Part shown: in pieces, positions 1 through 7,865 of the stretch
Layout: every line of letters starts with the position of its first letter
Numbering within the stretch: the first letter of the stretch is position 1
Origin: an uncultured Acidimicrobiales bacterium
GTDB lineage: Bacteria; Actinomycetota; Acidimicrobiia; Acidimicrobiales; Hopanoidiivorantaceae
Reading direction: 5' to 3'
Length of the DNA: 64,000 bases
Assembly (NCBI GenBank): GCA_958295755.1
Contig: OY282367.1
Span: 719,087 to 783,086 of the forward strand
Notes under the pieces: model-generated
Told to the model about the DNA's origin: nothing
The model's database searches: none
Seen by the model: the letters and a program-made list of their open reading frames with translations, nothing else
Translations under genes and position numbers: made by a program

Positions 1-2
1 CA

Positions 3-1262
3 CGCTATCTCTTCCGCAAAATAGTCGACTGGGGGCGTAGCAGCAATATCTTCTTAGAGAATGGAGCGCGCCTGTATCTGGATGTGGGGTCACATCCCGA
101 ATACGCCACACCAGAATGCCTTTCGGTGCGCGATCTGGTAGCACACGACAAAGCCGGCGAGCTACGCCTTGAAAATTTACGCCAAGGCACAGAGCAGTTG
201 CTTCTAGAAGAAGGCGCAGGTGGCAAAGTCATCCTCTATAAAAACAACACCGACTCGGCAGGTAACAGCTACGGCTGTCACGAGAACTATCTCGCAGAGC
301 GGCGCGATAACTTTGAGGGTTACACCCGCATTTTGATTCCCTTTCTCATTACTCGCCAGATTTTCTCAGGGGCTGGCAAGGTGCTGAAAACGCCTCGAGG
401 TTCCCGCTATTGTCTCAGTCAGCGAGCTGAGCATATCTGGGAGAGTATCTCAAGTGCCACCACTCGCTCGCGCCCTATCATCAACACCCGCGATGAACCT
501 CACGCCGATTCAGAGCACTACCGTCGCTTACATGTCATAGTCGGTGACTCCAATATGAGTGAATACGCTACCTTTCTCAAAGTTGCCACCTGCTCTATGG
601 TGTTGCAGATGCTGGAAGAAAGCCGCTACCTGCGTGACATGACTTTAGACAATCCCATACGAGCCATCCGCGATATCAGCAGCGATCCGACTTGCCAGAT
701 AAAAGTACCGCTCGCCTCGGGCAAAGAGGTGTCTGCCCTGCAAATGCAGTGGGATTTCTTTGAGATGGTTACCGAATACATCACTCGCGGTAGCCCCACC
801 GATGAAGAAAAACTAGCACTTTCAATGTGGGAGCATTGCCTCAACGGACTCAGCAATGACCCGCTCAGCTTGGCAGCAGAATGCGACTGGGTAGCTAAGT
901 ATAAGGTCATAGAGGGTTACCAGCAGCGACATCAGGTGAGCCTTGACTCAGCTGTCATCACTGAGATAGACATGAAATATCACGCTCTTGGCAAAGACGG
1001 CATCTTCAACCGACTGCAGAGCAGAGGTGTTATGAAACGGCTTTGCAATGACAATGAGATAGCCTCATCTATGAATCGACCGCCCAAGACGAGGGCGTAC
1101 CCACGTAGCCGTTTCATCATGGCAGCCAAAGCGCGCAACCGAGATTACAACGTCGACTGGGTGCACCTCAAGCTCAACGATCAAGCTCAACAGACGATCT
1201 TGCTAAAAGACCCATTTGCTTGGCAAGACGATCGGGTAGATCGGTTGATAGCAATGCTCTGA
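3..1262 (+). CDS. pafA: Pup-protein ligase PafA (5' end outside window)
   Basis: Ligates the prokaryotic ubiquitin-like protein Pup to lysines of target proteins, marking them for the actinobacterial proteasome. The open frame runs in from the window edge, so about 30 N-terminal residues are missing, including the first catalytic glutamate region; 419 residues are visible against about 450 in the family. Seen: GARLYLDVGSHPEYAT with the conserved catalytic Asp, NNTDSAGNSYGCHENYL, the block TTRSRPIINTRDEPHAD, and the C-terminal DWVHLKLNDQAQ. A GTG at 84 is an internal codon, not the start, because the conserved protein continues upstream of it. Followed after 7 bp by pafB, the usual neighbour. 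PafA rather than the deamidase Dop, because the match to mycobacterial PafA runs along the whole visible length. Confidence 0.96.
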   Translation, partial: RYLFRKIVDWGRSSNIFLENGARLYLDVGSHPEYATPECLSVRDLVAHDKAGELRLENLRQGTEQLLLEEGAGGKVILYKNNTDSAGNSYGCHENYLAERRDNFEGYTRILIPFLITRQIFSGAGKVLKTPRGSRYCLSQRAEHIWESISSATTRSRPIINTRDEPHADSEHYRRLHVIVGDSNMSEYATFLKVATCSMVLQMLEESRYLRDMTLDNPIRAIRDISSDPTCQIKVPLASGKEVSALQMQWDFFEMVTEYITRGSPTDEEKLALSMWEHCLNGLSNDPLSLAAECDWVAKYKVIEGYQQRHQVSLDSAVITEIDMKYHALGKDGIFNRLQSRGVMKRLCNDNEIASSMNRPPKTRAYPRSRFIMAAKARNRDYNVDWVHLKLNDQAQQTILLKDPFAWQDDRVDRLIAML

Positions 1263-1269
1263 GAGGAAA

Positions 1270-2343
1270 ATGAATAAAAAAGCCAGCTCAGTAACTAGCA
1301 GTGATCGCAGGTTGGAGCGGCTGATGGAGCTTGTGGTGCTCTTGCGAAGCACCGCAGTGCCGATGACTGCCGCCCAGATTTACACACAGATGCGCCGACA
1401 GATACGCGACTGCTATCCACCTGAACATGTCAACTTTCGCCGCATTTTTGAACGCGACAAAGAGGATCTACGCAAAATGGGAGTACCTGTCAAAGTAAAG
1501 ACGGTCCCAGCCACCGACCCACCCGAACAGGGCTACATAATCCGTAAGCAAGATTATTACCTCTGCGATCTCACACAGCAAGAATATGCGGCTTTGTGTG
1601 TGGCGCGGGGCATGGTTTCGCTGGAAGGTTCGGAAGGCAAGGGTGCTGTTTTGCGAAGGTTCGGTGGGGAAGGGGGTGCGGGTAGCTGGTCGGCCAGTTT
1701 GCAGTCGCCCCCCACTTTGCTTACGCTTTTTCAAGCGGTCGCGGATCGGCAACTAGTGAGGTTTGAATACGACGCAGGCGGGTGTGCTACATCGCGCAGA
1801 GTGGTAGCTGAGCGACTGGATTATGTGCGAGGCGAATGGTATTTGACAGGGTTTGACCATCTGCGAGATGCTGAGCGCACATTCAACTTGCGTTTTATCC
1901 AAGGCGAGGTGGAAGCAACCAGAGCTACTAGTGCTACCGGTGGCAGGGTTGCTGGGGTTTCCGAAGTTGGGGTTTCCGGAGCTGAGGCTAAACCCTCTGC
2001 GGCTACCGCTCTTTACATCCAGCCTTGGGAAGTTCCTAGAGAAGAGCCTGTAACGGCGAAACTGTTAGTGGAAGCTCCTATGGTCGGGTGGGCAACACGG
2101 CAGCTGGGTAAAGAAGCCATAAAACAACCCAGTGGGGCAGCGATATTTGATGTGAGAGTGGGCGACCCAGAGGAGTTTTTCAGGTTCGTGGGATTCTTCT
2201 TGGAAGATGCTGAGATTTTAGAACCAGCAAACCTGCGACAGCGTTATGTGGAGCGGCTGGGTTTTGTGGAACAGCTAGGTTTCGCAGAACAGCTGGGTTT
2301 CGGGGCACAGCTAGCTGATTCTTCTGCGGCACACAAAGCTTAG
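1270..2343 (+). CDS. pafB: WYL-domain transcriptional regulator PafB
   Basis: Half of the PafB-PafC heterodimer, which in mycobacteria activates the LexA/RecA-independent DNA-damage response; it is not needed for pupylation despite its position. 357 residues. An N-terminal winged-helix region (about 10-75) precedes a WYL domain with the signature GEWYLTGFD (WYL at 190-192). The start has a GAGAGG ribosome site 5 nt upstream. The C-terminus ends in an 18-bp tandem repeat coding for variants of VEQLGF, absent from ordinary family members, and a Gly-rich loop near 125-140 also looks inserted. pafC starts 9 bp downstream, so the two are probably co-translated. Confidence 0.9.
   Translation: MNKKASSVTSSDRRLERLMELVVLLRSTAVPMTAAQIYTQMRRQIRDCYPPEHVNFRRIFERDKEDLRKMGVPVKVKTVPATDPPEQGYIIRKQDYYLCDLTQQEYAALCVARGMVSLEGSEGKGAVLRRFGGEGGAGSWSASLQSPPTLLTLFQAVADRQLVRFEYDAGGCATSRRVVAERLDYVRGEWYLTGFDHLRDAERTFNLRFIQGEVEATRATSATGGRVAGVSEVGVSGAEAKPSAATALYIQPWEVPREEPVTAKLLVEAPMVGWATRQLGKEAIKQPSGAAIFDVRVGDPEEFFRFVGFFLEDAEILEPANLRQRYVERLGFVEQLGFAEQLGFGAQLADSSAAHKA
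2248..2319 (+). repeat. 18-bp tandem repeat in the pafB 3' end
   Basis: Four imperfect copies of an 18-bp unit (2248-2265, 2266-2283, 2284-2301, 2302-2319) adding six-residue repeats to the PafB C-terminus. The frame is kept. Confidence 0.8.
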
Positions 2344-2351
2344 GCAGGCGC

Positions 2352-3308
2352 ATGCAGCGATTAACCCCGGCTGAAAGAGCAGAGCGGTTGCTATCGCTCA
2401 TCCCTTGGGTGCTAGAGAACGGCAACCAAACGATAGCTGAGTTGGAGGAACGTTTTGCCTACCCTGCCGATCTGTTGGTAGATGACTTGCGAAATGTGGT
2501 GCATTACCTGGCTCCCTATCCGTTCACCCCTGATGTAGGGTTCTCTGTTTTCATCGACGATGCCGATCAAGTGCTAATAGAGAACGCCGAGGTGTTTTCA
2601 CGCCCGCCTATGTTTACTTTCGCTCAAGCATTTGAGCTTTTTGTTGCAGCCAGCGCGGTGCTGCAAACTCAAGCTTCGCATCAAAACCCGCTGGCGACCG
2701 CTGTTGCCAAGCTAGCCCCCGATTCCAGGGGCGACCTCACGCAGATTCTGAGAGTAGATGTGGGAGAAGAACTCGCTGTTGGTCTTTGGGAAGCTCTAAA
2801 CATCGCAGTTGAAGAACAACGGCGTATTCAAATCGACTATTTCACTGCAGGACGCGGCGAGACTAACTCACGCAAAGTAGATGCCTACGGCGTGTTCGCC
2901 CGTGCCGGAAGCTGGCACTTCAGAGGTTGGTGCCACCTGGCACAAGATTTCAGAACGTTCCGCTGCGACCAGATTGAGTCGTTCCAGCTTTTGGACGAGC
3001 GATTTGACATAAGCGATATGAGTGAAGACACACTCACATATCACGCCGACCCAGACGACCCTCGTGTTGTGATAGAAGTCTCACCCTGGGCAGCTCGCCT
3101 AGCCGAAGAGTACGATGCCGATTCGGTAGAGCAGACCGAAGAAGGCAACATCCGCATGCGCCTCCCTATAGGCAGGCGGATATTTTTGGAAAGGCTCTTG
3201 TTGCAAGCAGGTTCAGATGTAAAAGTCGTATCAGTTGAGGGAAATCTGCCTAAAGATATCGCCCAGCAAGCTGCCAGCAGAGTTTTGGCACGCTATAAAG
3301 GCGCATGA
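2352..3308 (+). CDS. pafC: WYL-domain transcriptional regulator PafC
   Basis: Second subunit of the PafBC regulator. 318 residues: an N-terminal helix-turn-helix-like region (about 1-70) and a C-terminal WYL-type domain. In the WYL motif position it reads SWHFRGWCH, followed by FRTFRCDQIESF; PafC proteins commonly deviate from strict WYL at this place, and the asymmetry fits the PafB/PafC heterodimer. The ATG at 2352 lies 9 bp after pafB. A partial hairpin follows the gene at 3330-3351, before lepB. Confidence 0.88.
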   Translation: MQRLTPAERAERLLSLIPWVLENGNQTIAELEERFAYPADLLVDDLRNVVHYLAPYPFTPDVGFSVFIDDADQVLIENAEVFSRPPMFTFAQAFELFVAASAVLQTQASHQNPLATAVAKLAPDSRGDLTQILRVDVGEELAVGLWEALNIAVEEQRRIQIDYFTAGRGETNSRKVDAYGVFARAGSWHFRGWCHLAQDFRTFRCDQIESFQLLDERFDISDMSEDTLTYHADPDDPRVVIEVSPWAARLAEEYDADSVEQTEEGNIRMRLPIGRRIFLERLLLQAGSDVKVVSVEGNLPKDIAQQAASRVLARYKGA

Positions 3309-3371
3309 GTGCTGCCTGAAAGCATTAGCTGGAATACCTAATTTGGCATTCCGAGATGGCTAGTCTGAAGT

Positions 3372-4478
3372 TTGACTATGAGTGACGACGAGTTGGAGTT
3401 TAAGCTTCCACCAGTTCCTTCCGAAATCTTGGATTCTGTGGATCGCCAAGCTGACGAGAAGATTGACGCTAAATCTGCCGAAGAAACTGCTGAGCCTGAA
3501 AAACCTGAAAGTTTCACCCCTTCGGCATCAGTAGACCCCGTAGCAGAACCCACTAGCTTTCAGCCCCCACCTTCTCCTGCTGCTCCTGCTCCACCTCCTC
3601 CTGTTGCGCCTCCTCATCAGGCTTCCCCACCCACCACTTTCCGTGCGCCTGCCTATTCGGACGAGAAAACCTTCTTCCCGCCTCCTCCAGCACCAGTATC
3701 TCAGCCACCATCTGCTTATTCGCCACCAGTTTCCCAGCCTGCTCCCTCGCCAACTCCCCCCCAAGCACCGCCAGCCCAGCCTGTCGCTTCTTCGCCCAGC
3801 CAAGATCTGACTATAGATCCGTTACTCCAATATCGCGAGGCACCCAGCGAGGAAGACTACTATCAGCAACCACATCCCGTATCACGTCGTCCTCCCAGAC
3901 AACCAAGCACCAGAAGGTTGTCAGCTCGATTTTGGATTCAGACGATAGTAATGGTTGGCATAGTTGTCTTAGCGTTGGTGCTACTGAGAGTGTTCGCGTT
4001 TGAGACCTTCTATATCACTTCCGATTCCATGACGCCAACACTGAATTCGGGCGACCGTATCATAGTCAGCAAGCTTTCGTCAGGTAGAGCAGGCAGAGGA
4101 GACTTGGTGGTCTTCAATCGCCCTGCCACAGATCCCACCGAATCCAATGACGACCTAGTGAAGCGGGTAGTGGCTTTGGAAAGCGAGACGATTACCTTTT
4201 CGCAAGGCCGTATTTTCATCGGCGATCAGGTGCTGTTAGAGCCATATCTGCCTGAAGGAATAACAACAGAAGTAGCAACAGGCAACAGACTTTTTGATGC
4301 CTGTGTAAACCAGACTTCACCCGCTTCTTGCACGGTAGCTCCGGGCCATGTGTATGTGTTGGGCGACAGTCGAGATTTCTCATTCGACAGCCGTTTCTTC
4401 GGACCTGTTCCTAAAAGCTCTATAATCGGCAGAGCCTTCTGGAGGGTCTGGCCACTAGGCGATTTCGGTGCTCTCTAA
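3372..4478 (+). CDS. lepB: Signal peptidase I with long proline-rich cytoplasmic tail
   Basis: Cleaves signal peptides of exported proteins at the outer face of the membrane. One transmembrane helix (about 187-205) is followed by the catalytic region: Ser219 in SDSMTPTL, Lys264 in DLVKRVV, and the box GDSRDFSFDSRFFG (normally GDNR; here Ser replaces Asn). The first ~180 residues are a disordered cytoplasmic segment, acidic at first and then dominated by Pro, Ala and Gln; the usual bacterial enzyme has only a short tail. Lies between pafC and the tat genes. The function is secure; the role of the tail is unknown. Confidence 0.93.
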   Translation: MTMSDDELEFKLPPVPSEILDSVDRQADEKIDAKSAEETAEPEKPESFTPSASVDPVAEPTSFQPPPSPAAPAPPPPVAPPHQASPPTTFRAPAYSDEKTFFPPPPAPVSQPPSAYSPPVSQPAPSPTPPQAPPAQPVASSPSQDLTIDPLLQYREAPSEEDYYQQPHPVSRRPPRQPSTRRLSARFWIQTIVMVGIVVLALVLLRVFAFETFYITSDSMTPTLNSGDRIIVSKLSSGRAGRGDLVVFNRPATDPTESNDDLVKRVVALESETITFSQGRIFIGDQVLLEPYLPEGITTEVATGNRLFDACVNQTSPASCTVAPGHVYVLGDSRDFSFDSRFFGPVPKSSIIGRAFWRVWPLGDFGAL

Positions 4479-4515
4479 TCAAGCTTCTTAAGCAAGCTCT
4501 TTCGCCCTAACCTTT

Positions 4516-4555
4516 CGCCTGCTAAGAAGTCGCCCGCTAAGAAGTAAGGCAGGCG
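4516..4555. repeat. 15-bp tandem repeat and inverted repeat between convergent genes
   Basis: Two near-identical 15-bp units (4516-4530 and 4531-4545; 14 of 15 bases match) lie between the converging lepB and glycerophosphodiesterase genes. CGCCTGC at 4516-4522 can pair with GCAGGCG at 4549-4555, so the stretch may fold as a shared terminator, but there is no T-run on either side. Confidence 0.5.
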
Positions 4556-4556
4556 G

Positions 4557-5297
4557 CTATTCTCTAGTGCTTTGAGAGTGGCGAAAATTATCGGCCACTC
4601 TCAACAGGCGATCTACATGGTTGCCGTAGATGCCATCCACCCCCATCTGCAACAGTTCTTTGATGATGCGCTCGTGGTGGGCATCCCAAGCGAAAGCCAG
4701 CACATCAAAGCGGTGAGCTAAAGTCACAAGACCTACGTTCCAATCGGGGTAGGCGAAGTTAAGGGCGTCTATGTTTGCCTCTGCTAACTGAGCGCAACGG
4801 CGTTCAGGGCCATCGGTTAGGCGGGAGAAAGGAACAGAATTCACTAGTTTCACACTTTCCCACTGCTCGCGCCAGCTAGCTAGCAATTTCCAGTCGGGGT
4901 GGCATAGCCAGAGGCGGCTCAAAGCTGGGCGACCTGCCTGCTGTTCGACTTCACTAGCTACCTTCACCGCAGCAGTAGCAGCTTCTGAGATCTTGATATC
5001 TAACGAAAGCTCAAAGTCGCAGCCGAAACGGTCGTAGAGGTCGCCCAGCGACATAATGGAAGAGGGAAGACTGTGACGAGTTTTTTTAGAGATGTTTTGA
5101 CGCAGGATTCCTTTTCGGTAGTAGCCGTCGTGAGCCAGTACAGGTATGCCATCTGCAGTTAGTCGGACATCGCTCTCCAACCCGCCGATGCCGGATTCAA
5201 GAGCAAAGCTAAAAGCTGCCTCGGAGTTTTCTTGAGCATGTGCCATACCACCTCTATGTGCAAAAAGAAATGGTACGTGACGGCTCTGCAATTCCAT
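4557..5297 (-). CDS. Glycerophosphodiester phosphodiesterase
   Basis: Hydrolyses glycerophosphodiesters to glycerol-3-phosphate and an alcohol. 246 residues, the usual length of the cytoplasmic bacterial GDPD type. The active-site motifs are near the N-terminus: FAHRGG, then ENSEAAF, LESDVRLTADG and VLAHDG, giving the HRG, E-x-D and HD catalytic and metal-binding residues. No signal peptide. It is the only minus-strand gene in the first 11 kb and converges on lepB, interrupting the usual pafC-tatA spacing. Glycerol-3-phosphate genes elsewhere in the window (glpD, glpK) could use its product. The exact substrate cannot be told. Confidence 0.88.
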   Translation of the reverse strand: MELQSRHVPFLFAHRGGMAHAQENSEAAFSFALESGIGGLESDVRLTADGIPVLAHDGYYRKGILRQNISKKTRHSLPSSIMSLGDLYDRFGCDFELSLDIKISEAATAAVKVASEVEQQAGRPALSRLWLCHPDWKLLASWREQWESVKLVNSVPFSRLTDGPERRCAQLAEANIDALNFAYPDWNVGLVTLAHRFDVLAFAWDAHHERIIKELLQMGVDGIYGNHVDRLLRVADNFRHSQSTRE

Positions 5298-5340
5298 ATT
5301 CCCAGATTGCCATAAATAGCAATCAGATGCGCGCCTACTC

Positions 5341-5346
5341 TACACT
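5341..5346 (+). promoter_or_regulatory. Putative -10 box for leaderless tatA transcript
   Basis: TACACT ends 6 nt before the tatA ATG, which places the expected transcription start at the start codon. No Shine-Dalgarno sequence precedes the ATG and no clear -35 box is visible. Confidence 0.45.
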
Positions 5347-5352
5347 GAAAGA

Positions 5353-5712
5353 ATGAGCTCTACGGGAATACTGGCACATACCTTCAACATTGGCACGGGC
5401 GAGCTTATGGTCATTCTGCTGGTGGGGTTGCTGGTCTTCGGCCCGAAAAAACTGCCAGAAGTGGCACGCAAGGTAGGCAAAAGCTTCCAGCTAATGCGTA
5501 AGACTGTCAACGCCTTCCGCGATGAAGTGCGAGACGCCATAGCCGTGCCAGCCGAAGAAGTTGGCCTCGATAAAGATGAAGCTACCAAAGAGGCAACCAG
5601 TGAGGATAGATCTGAAGCTAGCACAGCCCAAGATGGCACAGCGCAAGATAGCACAGCCCAAGATGGCACAGCGCAAGATAACAGAGAGCCGGCTGAGAAA
5701 GCCAAAGCCTAG
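5353..5712 (+). CDS. tatA: Sec-independent translocase subunit TatA/TatB
   Basis: Pore-forming or receptor subunit of the twin-arginine export system. 119 residues: a short N-terminal periplasmic segment, one transmembrane helix (about 15-31), the hinge FGPKKLPE, an amphipathic helix, then an acidic tail. The gene order before tatC matches tatA of other actinobacteria; the length of the tail also allows a TatB reading. The tail contains a perfect 30-bp duplication. tatC follows after 42 bp. Confidence 0.88.
   Translation: MSSTGILAHTFNIGTGELMVILLVGLLVFGPKKLPEVARKVGKSFQLMRKTVNAFRDEVRDAIAVPAEEVGLDKDEATKEATSEDRSEASTAQDGTAQDSTAQDGTAQDNREPAEKAKA
5621..5680 (+). repeat. Perfect 30-bp tandem duplication inside tatA
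   Basis: Bases 5621-5650 are repeated exactly at 5651-5680; each 30-bp unit is itself two 15-bp variants, giving four AQDxT-type pentapeptides in the TatA tail. The exact identity suggests a recent event. Confidence 0.9.
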
Positions 5713-5754
5713 ATATCTTTAGAACTCACATTCAAATCTCAGACTTCTCACAAA

Positions 5755-6612
5755 ATGTCTGCCACTGAAACCTCCGGGCGAATGCCGTTCATGCAGCATT
5801 TGGTAGAGCTGCGAAGGCGCATAATCTTCTCACTTGTCGCTATCTTCTGCGGGGCAGTAGTCTGCTGGATTTTCTATGGCTGGATAGTAGATACCCTCAT
5901 AGACCCATACTGCGAAGTAGTTTCACCAAACGCCGAAGGTCTCTCAGAAACCGAGACACTGCTCGACTCCGGCGAGCCGGAACCCACCAGGGCACTCACC
6001 GAAACCGAGCTTGTGCTCGGCCCCGGCAACTGTCGCCTGCTCAGCACCGACCCCTTAGAGCCTCTCTCTGTGCGGTTCTCTGTGGCAGCTTACGGAGGCG
6101 CGGCTTTAGCGATGCCGTTCATTCTTTGGCAGATATGGCGTTTCGTGGTGCCAGCCTTGAAGAGAACCGAGCGTCGCTATGCTTTGTTTTTTGTGCTCTC
6201 AGGCGTTGTGCTGTTCATAGCCGGAGCAGCCTTAGCCTATTGGAGCATCCCCCGAGCTTTGGACTTCCTCATAGCTGTCGGCGGCAACGATTTCGTGAAC
6301 ATCTTCTCGCCTCGCTCCTACATCAGCTTCATCGTGAAGATGATGTTGGCTTTCGGAATCGGCTTTGAGTTCCCTGTGCTGCTTATCTTCTCTCAGATGA
6401 TCGGCATAGTCCAAACTTCCACCCTCCGCCGCAATCGCCGCTACGCCATAGCCGCAATAGTAGTCATAACTGCCATCCTTACCCCCAGTGGCGACCCTAT
6501 CACCTTGCTAGTGCTGTCTATTCCGCTGTATATCTTCTATGAGCTGTCTATTATTTATGGCTGGCAGCGCGGCAAACGACTAACCAAAAAAAGTCAAAAA
6601 AAATTGCCATAA
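5755..6612 (+). CDS. tatC: Sec-independent translocase subunit TatC
   Basis: Signal-peptide receptor of the twin-arginine export system in the inner membrane. 285 residues with six predicted helices. The N-terminal motif MQHLVELRRRI is the conserved cytoplasmic signature. The first periplasmic loop (about 45-110) is longer than usual and acidic, which explains the length above the usual ~250. The C-terminus is lysine-rich and its DNA contains runs of seven and eight A. Downstream of tatA by 42 bp, so probably one unit. Confidence 0.95.
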   Translation: MSATETSGRMPFMQHLVELRRRIIFSLVAIFCGAVVCWIFYGWIVDTLIDPYCEVVSPNAEGLSETETLLDSGEPEPTRALTETELVLGPGNCRLLSTDPLEPLSVRFSVAAYGGAALAMPFILWQIWRFVVPALKRTERRYALFFVLSGVVLFIAGAALAYWSIPRALDFLIAVGGNDFVNIFSPRSYISFIVKMMLAFGIGFEFPVLLIFSQMIGIVQTSTLRRNRRYAIAAIVVITAILTPSGDPITLLVLSIPLYIFYELSIIYGWQRGKRLTKKSQKKLP

Positions 6613-6660
6613 ATAAACCAAAAAAATCACCATAAGCCATAAGACAACATTTCGCAAAGC

Positions 6661-6666
6661 TAATAT
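6661..6666 (+). promoter_or_regulatory. Putative -10 box for the M20 peptidase gene
   Basis: TAATAT lies 8 nt before the ATG at 6675 with no ribosome-binding site between them, consistent with a leaderless transcript. Confidence 0.4.
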
Positions 6667-6674
6667 CTAAAAAT

Positions 6675-7865
6675 ATGTCTCAGGCCGCCGCAACCATAGA
6701 AGACGCCAAAGTCGAAATTTTCAAAGTCATAGATGCCAAAGCCAGCACCCTCTTAGATATTTCCCACAACATCTGGCAGCACCCTGAGCTTTGTTTTGAA
6801 GAGCACTTCGCCCACGATCTGCTCTGCGACACTCTAGCCGAAGAAGGCATCTCAGTAGAGCGAGGGGCTTGCGATCTCCCCACCGCGTTCATAGCCGAAG
6901 CAGGCAGCAGTGGCCCGACCATCGCCATAGTTTGCGAATACGACGCTCTGCCTGGTATCGGTCACGCCTGCGGCCATAACATCATCGCCGCAGCAGGTCT
7001 AGGGGCAGGTCTAGCCCTGGCTGGCTTAGCTGAAAAGCTTGGTGGCAGAGTTCGCATTCTAGGCACACCAGCCGAAGAAGGCGGCGGGGGTAAAGTCTTC
7101 ATGATCAACAACGGCGCATTTGACGATCTTGACGCAGCCATGATGGTGCACCCTGCTAACCGCGAGCTGCTCTATATGAGCTCTTTGGCTGTCTCAACCG
7201 TCCGAGCCACATACACTGGCAAAGCTTCCCACGCCTCAGCAGCACCAGAGGCAGGGCGCAACGCTTTGGATGCTGCCGTGCAGGGATATACAGGCATAGC
7301 CGCCTTGCGCCAGCACATTAGAGACAACGAGCGAGTGCACGGCATTTTCACAGACGGCGGTGCCAAGCCAAATGTGGTGCCAGCCAGAGCCGAAACTCTT
7401 TGGTTCGTTCGCTCGCCTGATTCCACAGGTCTGAATGCTCTGGAAGAGCGAGTTACATGTTGCCTGCAAGCGGGGGCTGATAGCGCAGGTTGCGAAGTAG
7501 ATTTCTCATCTGCCGACATGCCTCCTTATGACGCCATCCGAGGCAATTCTGCCCTGAGCGCGCTATACATGAGCAACGCTTCTCGCGTCGGCCGTCACCC
7601 AATTGATCCGCAACAGCAAGCCAGAGTGTCGGGTAGCACCGATATGGGTAATGTGAGCCAAGTAGTGCCAAGCATCCACCCGATGATCAAGGTGTCTCCA
7701 GAAGATGTGCCAATTCACACCCCCGAATTCGCCCAGCATACCAGTAGCTCATCTGGAGACGCCGCCGTGTTAGATGGTGCCAAAATGCTAGCAGCCACAG
7801 CTTTAGACCTCTGGTTGGACGAAGAAAACCTTGAAGCAGTGAAGGCTGCTTTCAGCACGCAGTGA
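6675..7865 (+). CDS. M20 family amidohydrolase (AbgB/PM20D2-like)
   Basis: Zinc-dependent hydrolase of an amide or peptide bond in a small substrate. 396 residues. Metal-binding motifs: YDALPGIGHACGHN (Asp and the two His of the dinuclear site), then GTPAEEGGGGK with the catalytic Glu pair; a dimerisation domain occupies about 170-290, and the last metal ligand is the His of PIHTPEF. The nearest recognised type is the p-aminobenzoyl-glutamate hydrolase/PM20D2 group, but the substrate is not determinable here. Its stop codon overlaps the GTG start of the ThyX-like gene by 4 bp, so the two are translationally coupled. Folate breakdown next to thymidylate synthesis would be a coherent pairing, as an inference only. 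Confidence 0.85.
   Translation: MSQAAATIEDAKVEIFKVIDAKASTLLDISHNIWQHPELCFEEHFAHDLLCDTLAEEGISVERGACDLPTAFIAEAGSSGPTIAIVCEYDALPGIGHACGHNIIAAAGLGAGLALAGLAEKLGGRVRILGTPAEEGGGGKVFMINNGAFDDLDAAMMVHPANRELLYMSSLAVSTVRATYTGKASHASAAPEAGRNALDAAVQGYTGIAALRQHIRDNERVHGIFTDGGAKPNVVPARAETLWFVRSPDSTGLNALEERVTCCLQAGADSAGCEVDFSSADMPPYDAIRGNSALSALYMSNASRVGRHPIDPQQQARVSGSTDMGNVSQVVPSIHPMIKVSPEDVPIHTPEFAQHTSSSSGDAAVLDGAKMLAATALDLWLDEENLEAVKAAFSTQ

Noticed and set aside
3330..3351. Hairpin GGAAT/ATTCC between pafC and lepB as a terminator
   Set aside because: One mismatch, short stem and no T-run; it may be chance.
5353..5712. Calling the gene tatB instead of tatA
   Set aside because: Order before tatC and the FGPKKLPE hinge fit actinobacterial tatA; the longer tail is partly due to the duplicated 30 bp.
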